Assembly: GCA_027334785.1 (NCBI GenBank)
Contig: DAHWQF010000018.1
Coordinates: 1 to 15,767, forward strand
Direction of reading: 5' to 3'
DNA from: Acidimicrobiaceae bacterium
GTDB lineage: Bacteria > Actinomycetota > Acidimicrobiia > Acidimicrobiales > Palsa-688
DNA: 15,767 bases
The notes below the pieces were generated by a model. It saw only the letters and a program-made list of their open reading frames with translations, did no database searches and was not told where the DNA came from. This document shows, one piece after another, positions 12,328 to 15,767 of this stretch (positions within the stretch are counted from its first letter, which is position 1; each line of letters begins with the position of its first letter). The translations under genes were made by a program, and so were the position numbers.

Positions 12328-13989
12328 ATGACCGAGATGGCAAGGTTGGCGCGCGATATTGCTTCATTACCAAATCTCTTGCACGGACGGGCCGAGGCCG
12401 GCCCGGTGCGGTCCCGCCGGCCTGTCTACGTGGACCTGCTCCCACCCTGCAACGCGACCTGCCCGGCGGGGGAAAACGTCCAGGCGTGGCTCGCTCACAC
12501 CGAGGCGGGCCGCTACGAAGAGGCATGGAAGGCCCTGGTCGTGGACAATCCTTTCCCGGCCGTCCACGGGCGGGTCTGCTACCACCCCTGCGAAGGTAAG
12601 TGCAACCGGGCCGAGCTTGACGAGGCGGTTTCCATCCACGCGGTGGAGCGCTTCCTCGGCGACTTGGCGCTGGAGAAGCAATGGGAGCTCCCCCGCCCGC
12701 CGGCGAAGAGCGGCAAGCGGGTGCTCGTGGTCGGCTGCGGGCCAAGCGGCCTGTCGGCCGCCTACCACCTGGCCCGGCGGGGCCACGACGTTGAGATCCG
12801 CGATGCTGGCCCCGAGCCGGGCGGGATGATGCGCTTTGGCATCCCCGCCTACCGCCTGCCCCGCGACGTGCTTGAGGCCGAGATAGCCCGCGTAGCCGCT
12901 CTCGGCGTGCGCATGACCAGCTCCCACAGGGTGACAGATCTGGAGGCCGAGCGCCGTGAAGGTGCCTTCGACGCAGTTTTCGTGGCCGTGGGCGCCCACC
13001 TGTCTAGACGGGTCGACATCCCTGCCGGCGACACCGCCCGGATCATCGACGCGATCGGTTTCCTGAAGGAGGTGGCGAGCGGCGAGCGCCCTGTTGTCGG
13101 CCGCCGGGTGGCTGTCTACGGCGGGGGCAACACGGCGATGGACGCGGCCCGCGTGGCCCGCCGTCTCGGGGCCTCGGACACGACGATCGTCTACCGCCGG
13201 ACGCGCGCTCAGATGCCCGCCCACGAGGAAGAAGCCGCCGACGCCGAACGCGAAGGCGTGCGGATCAACTGGCTCCGCACGATCTCCGCCTTCGAGGGGC
13301 CCGAGATGACCGTCGAGGTCATGGAGCTCGACGAGACCGGTTTCCCCCGGCCGACGGGACGTTTCGAGACCCTCGCCGCGGACACCGTGATCCTCGCGCT
13401 CGGCCAGGACACCGACACGGCCTTCTTGCGTTCCGTGCCCGGCGTGGAGTTTGCCCGGGACGGGACGGTGAACGTGTCTTCCACCATGATGACCGGCTGC
13501 CCGGGGGTCTTCGCCGGCGGGGACATGGTGCCGGCAGAACGCACGGTGACCGTCGGCGTCGGCCACGGCAAAAAGGCCGCTCGCAACATCGACGCCTGGC
13601 TCCGGGGCGAGGCAGCCAGCGTCCGGCCGAAGCACCCCGAGGCCAGCTTCGCCGGTCTGCACCTGTGGTACTTCGGCGACTTTGCCCCGCGGTCCCAGCC
13701 TGAGCGCCCACCGGGGGAGCGGCTCTCGGACTTCTTCGAGGTTGTGGGCGGCCTGTCCGAAAAGGAGGCGGCATATGAGGCAGGACGCTGCCTGTCCTGC
13801 GGGAACTGCTTCGAGTGCGACGGCTGCTATGGGGCCTGCCCGGAGGACGCGGTCATAAAGCTCGGGCCGGGTAACAGGTACCGTTTCGATTATGACCGCT
13901 GCACGGGGTGCGCGATCTGCTTCGAGCAATGCCCGGTGCATGCGATAGAGATGGTCCCCGAGCCAGCAGGGGTTTGGAGAGGCAAATGA
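12328..13989 (+). CDS. GltD-like NAD(P)-ferredoxin oxidoreductase fused to 2x[4Fe-4S] domain
   Basis: A 553-residue flavoprotein. The N-terminal GltD-type cluster region has Cys41, Cys45, Cys84, Cys88 and Cys92 (PPCNATCPAG and VCYHPCEGKCNR). The FAD-binding motif GCGPSG is at about 136-141. A second nucleotide site, YGGGNTAMDAARVARR, is near 264. An FAD-closing motif, GVFAGGDM, precedes TVTVGVGHGKKAA near 393-417. The C-terminal PorD-like ferredoxin domain has two C-x2-C-x2-C-x3-CP motifs (Cys494/497/500/504 and Cys525/528/531/535), plus Cys488 and Cys491. The likely role is electron transfer between ferredoxin or the adjacent NifJ and NAD(P)H, rather than glutamate synthesis, since no gltB is present. 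ATG at 12328 or 12337; no ribosome site is seen. Its stop overlaps the nifJ start by 4 bp (ATGA), so the two are translationally coupled. Confidence 0.88.
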   Translation: MTEMARLARDIASLPNLLHGRAEAGPVRSRRPVYVDLLPPCNATCPAGENVQAWLAHTEAGRYEEAWKALVVDNPFPAVHGRVCYHPCEGKCNRAELDEAVSIHAVERFLGDLALEKQWELPRPPAKSGKRVLVVGCGPSGLSAAYHLARRGHDVEIRDAGPEPGGMMRFGIPAYRLPRDVLEAEIARVAALGVRMTSSHRVTDLEAERREGAFDAVFVAVGAHLSRRVDIPAGDTARIIDAIGFLKEVASGERPVVGRRVAVYGGGNTAMDAARVARRLGASDTTIVYRRTRAQMPAHEEEAADAEREGVRINWLRTISAFEGPEMTVEVMELDETGFPRPTGRFETLAADTVILALGQDTDTAFLRSVPGVEFARDGTVNVSSTMMTGCPGVFAGGDMVPAERTVTVGVGHGKKAARNIDAWLRGEAASVRPKHPEASFAGLHLWYFGDFAPRSQPERPPGERLSDFFEVVGGLSEKEAAYEAGRCLSCGNCFECDGCYGACPEDAVIKLGPGNRYRFDYDRCTGCAICFEQCPVHAIEMVPEPAGVWRGK

Positions 13990-15767
13990 GGGCGACGGTA
14001 GATGGCAACGAGGCGACTGCTTCGGTCGCTTACCGGCTGAACGAGCTGTGCTGCATATTCCCGATAACCCCGTCTTCGCCGATGGCCGAACTGGCCGACG
14101 AGTGGTCGGCCAAGGGGCAGCGCAACGTCTTTGGGAGCATCCCCTCGGTGATCGAGATGCAAAGCGAAGGCGGGGCAGCGGGGGCCCTGCACGGTGCCCT
14201 CCAAGGCGGGGCGCTGTCGACCACTTTCACCGCGTCCCAGGGCTTGTTGCTCATGATCCCGAACATGTACAAGATCGCCGGGGAGCTCACGCCGGCCACC
14301 ATCCATGTGGCCGCCCGCGCCCTTGCCGCCCAGGCTCTTTCTATATTTGGGGACCACCAAGACGTGATGGCGGTACGGGAGACCGGTTTTGCCATGCTCG
14401 CTTCCGCCTCGGTGCAGGAGGCCCATGACATGGCGGCGGTGGCCCAAGCCGCCACGCTGGTGGCGCGAGTTCCCTTCGTACACTTCTTCGACGGTTTCCG
14501 CACCTCCCACGAGCTCAACACGATCGAACTGCTCTCCGACGATGACCTGCGGGCTCTGGTGCCCACGGAACTGGTCCTCGCCCACCGCCGCCGGGCCATG
14601 TCCCCTGAGCACCCCTTTATCCGGGGCACGTCGCAAAACCCCGACGTGTACTTCCAGGCCCGCGAGACCGTCAACCCTTACTATGAGCGGGTCCCGGCCA
14701 TTGTCGAGGAGGCGATGGGGAAGCTCGGCGAGCGTACCGGGCGCCGCTACCACGTGGTGGGTTACTACGGGCACCCCGAGGCCGAGCGCGTAGTGGTGGC
14801 CATGGGCTCGGGAGCGGAGACCCTTCGGGAGACAGTCAGGCACCTGACAACAGCGGGAGAGCGCGTAGGCATGGTCGCGGTACGCCTGTACCGGCCGTTC
14901 CCCGCGGCCGCTCTGCTCGCTGCGCTGCCTCCCACGGTCCGGCGTGTAGCTGTGCTCGACCGGACCAAGGAGCCCGGTTCGTTTGGTGAGCCCCTCTTCT
15001 TGGACGTCCTCGGCGCGCTGGCCGAGTCCTACGCCAGGGGCGAGCGGGAGGTGATGCCTCTCGTCACGGGCGGGCGTTACGGGCTCTCCTCCAAGGAGTT
15101 CACCCCTGGGATGGCCGCCGGCGTCTTTGCCGAACTGGGGCGGGCGGAGCCTCGCCGCCGTTTCACGGTGGGGATAACCGACGACGTTTCGGGCACGAGC
15201 ATCGGCTACGACGCCGGGCTCGACATCGAGCCCCCTGGCACGCTGCGGGCGCTGTTTTTTGGCCTCGGTTCTGACGGCACCGTCGGTGCCAACAAGAACA
15301 CGATCAAGATCCTGGGCGACGAGGGGCTCTACGCCCAGGGTTATTTCGTCTACGACTCGAAGAAGTCTGGTGGCTATACGATCTCGCACCTGCGTTTTGG
15401 CCCCGACCCGATATGGGCGCCCTACCTGGTGGGCCAGGCCGGCTTCGTCGGCTGCCACCACTTCGGCCTCCTCGGGCGGGAAGAGGTGCTGGCACGCGCT
15501 GCTCTGGGGGCAACCCTGCTGCTCAATTGCGAGTACCCGCCGGACGAGGTCTGGGACGCCCTCGCCCGGCCTGTCCAGGAGAGGATCCTGGAAAAGGAGA
15601 TCCAGCTCTACGTGGTCGACGCCAGCCGCATCGCCCGCGAGGTCGGGCTTGGCAACCGCGTCAACACGGTGCTCCAGGCTTGTTTTTTCGCTATTTCGGG
15701 TGTGCTCGAGCAAAGCAAGGCCATGGAGAAGGTGAAAGAGGCGGTCAAGAAGACTTACGGGCGGCGG
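13986..15767 (+). CDS. nifJ: Pyruvate:ferredoxin (flavodoxin) oxidoreductase NifJ, 3'-truncated by window edge
   Basis: Catalyses CoA-dependent oxidation of pyruvate to acetyl-CoA and CO2 with reduction of ferredoxin, using thiamine diphosphate. The first 594 residues of a single-chain enzyme of usually about 1,170-1,200 are present and the frame is open to the last base. Domain I has FPITPSSPMAEL (residues 25-36), VIEMQSEGGAAGALHG with the ThDP-activating Glu, and FVHFFDGFRTSHE. Domain II contains VRLYRPFP and VLDRTKEPGSFGEP. The gamma domain begins with FFGLGSDGTVGANKNTIKI, then YFVYDSKKSGGYTISHLRFG. The Fe-S and pyrophosphate-binding domains lie beyond the window. ATG at 13986 overlaps the stop of the upstream GltD-like gene. 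It is oxygen-sensitive in most relatives, consistent with a hypoxic or anaerobic role. Confidence 0.95.
   Translation, partial: MRATVDGNEATASVAYRLNELCCIFPITPSSPMAELADEWSAKGQRNVFGSIPSVIEMQSEGGAAGALHGALQGGALSTTFTASQGLLLMIPNMYKIAGELTPATIHVAARALAAQALSIFGDHQDVMAVRETGFAMLASASVQEAHDMAAVAQAATLVARVPFVHFFDGFRTSHELNTIELLSDDDLRALVPTELVLAHRRRAMSPEHPFIRGTSQNPDVYFQARETVNPYYERVPAIVEEAMGKLGERTGRRYHVVGYYGHPEAERVVVAMGSGAETLRETVRHLTTAGERVGMVAVRLYRPFPAAALLAALPPTVRRVAVLDRTKEPGSFGEPLFLDVLGALAESYARGEREVMPLVTGGRYGLSSKEFTPGMAAGVFAELGRAEPRRRFTVGITDDVSGTSIGYDAGLDIEPPGTLRALFFGLGSDGTVGANKNTIKILGDEGLYAQGYFVYDSKKSGGYTISHLRFGPDPIWAPYLVGQAGFVGCHHFGLLGREEVLARAALGATLLLNCEYPPDEVWDALARPVQERILEKEIQLYVVDASRIAREVGLGNRVNTVLQACFFAISGVLEQSKAMEKVKEAVKKTYGRR

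Noticed and set aside
13890..15713. Long 607-residue open frame on the minus strand
   Set aside because: It is antisense to nifJ, whose plus-strand translation carries clear family motifs. The minus product shows no recognisable domain and arises from GC-rich codon bias. The same applies to the antisense frames over hoxH, the GltD-like gene and the permease.

Overview
The window is a GC-rich actinobacterial-type sequence. Evidence for this is the GC-rich codon use, GTG starts with GGAGG-like Shine-Dalgarno sites, and genes typical of Actinobacteria. An acidimicrobial or other deep-branching actinobacterium is my guess, but no marker gene fixes the taxon. No rRNA, tRNA, CRISPR array or insertion sequence was found.

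Layout. (1) Bases 1-2298, plus strand: the end of a bidirectional [NiFe] hydrogenase operon, with HoxY small subunit (5' end outside the window), HoxH large subunit and HypA nickel chaperone. (2) Bases 2333-6201: a cluster of mostly small genes. A zinc-finger/eRF1-like (baeRF-type) protein lies on the minus strand. It is followed by a single-cluster ferredoxin, an unrecognised Trp-rich protein, a small GSP17M-like protein, a possible 39-residue Cys-rich protein on the minus strand, and an SRPBCC-like protein. (3) Bases 6205-10840, minus strand: a sugar-type ABC import operon read in the order binding protein, ATPase, permease, D-2-hydroxyacid dehydrogenase, HAD phosphatase. It is divergent from a LacI-family regulator (to 12041) whose promoter carries a LacI-type operator. 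(4) Bases 12328 to the end, plus strand: a GltD-like flavoprotein fused to a 2x[4Fe-4S] ferredoxin domain, translationally coupled to a NifJ-type pyruvate:ferredoxin oxidoreductase that runs off the window.

How the genes fit together (inference). NifJ would oxidise pyruvate and reduce ferredoxin. The GltD-ferredoxin fusion would pass electrons between ferredoxin and NAD(P)H. The Hox hydrogenase could release surplus reductant as H2. This is a hypoxic fermentation set. Around it, several promoters carry a 14-bp palindrome of the form GGG(A/C)C-N4-G(G/T)CCC, which resembles the DosR/DevR box of the mycobacterial dormancy regulon. In four cases the box, or a degenerate version of it, lies 23-24 nt upstream of a TA-starting -10-like hexamer. 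The gene content (ferredoxin, baeRF-type protein, stress-type protein, hydrogenase) also resembles that regulon. The leading hypothesis is a DosR-like hypoxia island, interrupted by an unrelated sugar-uptake operon. The regulator itself is not in the window.

Other oddities are two short tandem arrays, each of two identical copies followed by two identical variant copies. The first supplies the stop codons of both converging genes. The LacI-family gene has an uncertain start (TTG, or a rare ATC), and the sugar-binding protein lacks a lipobox.
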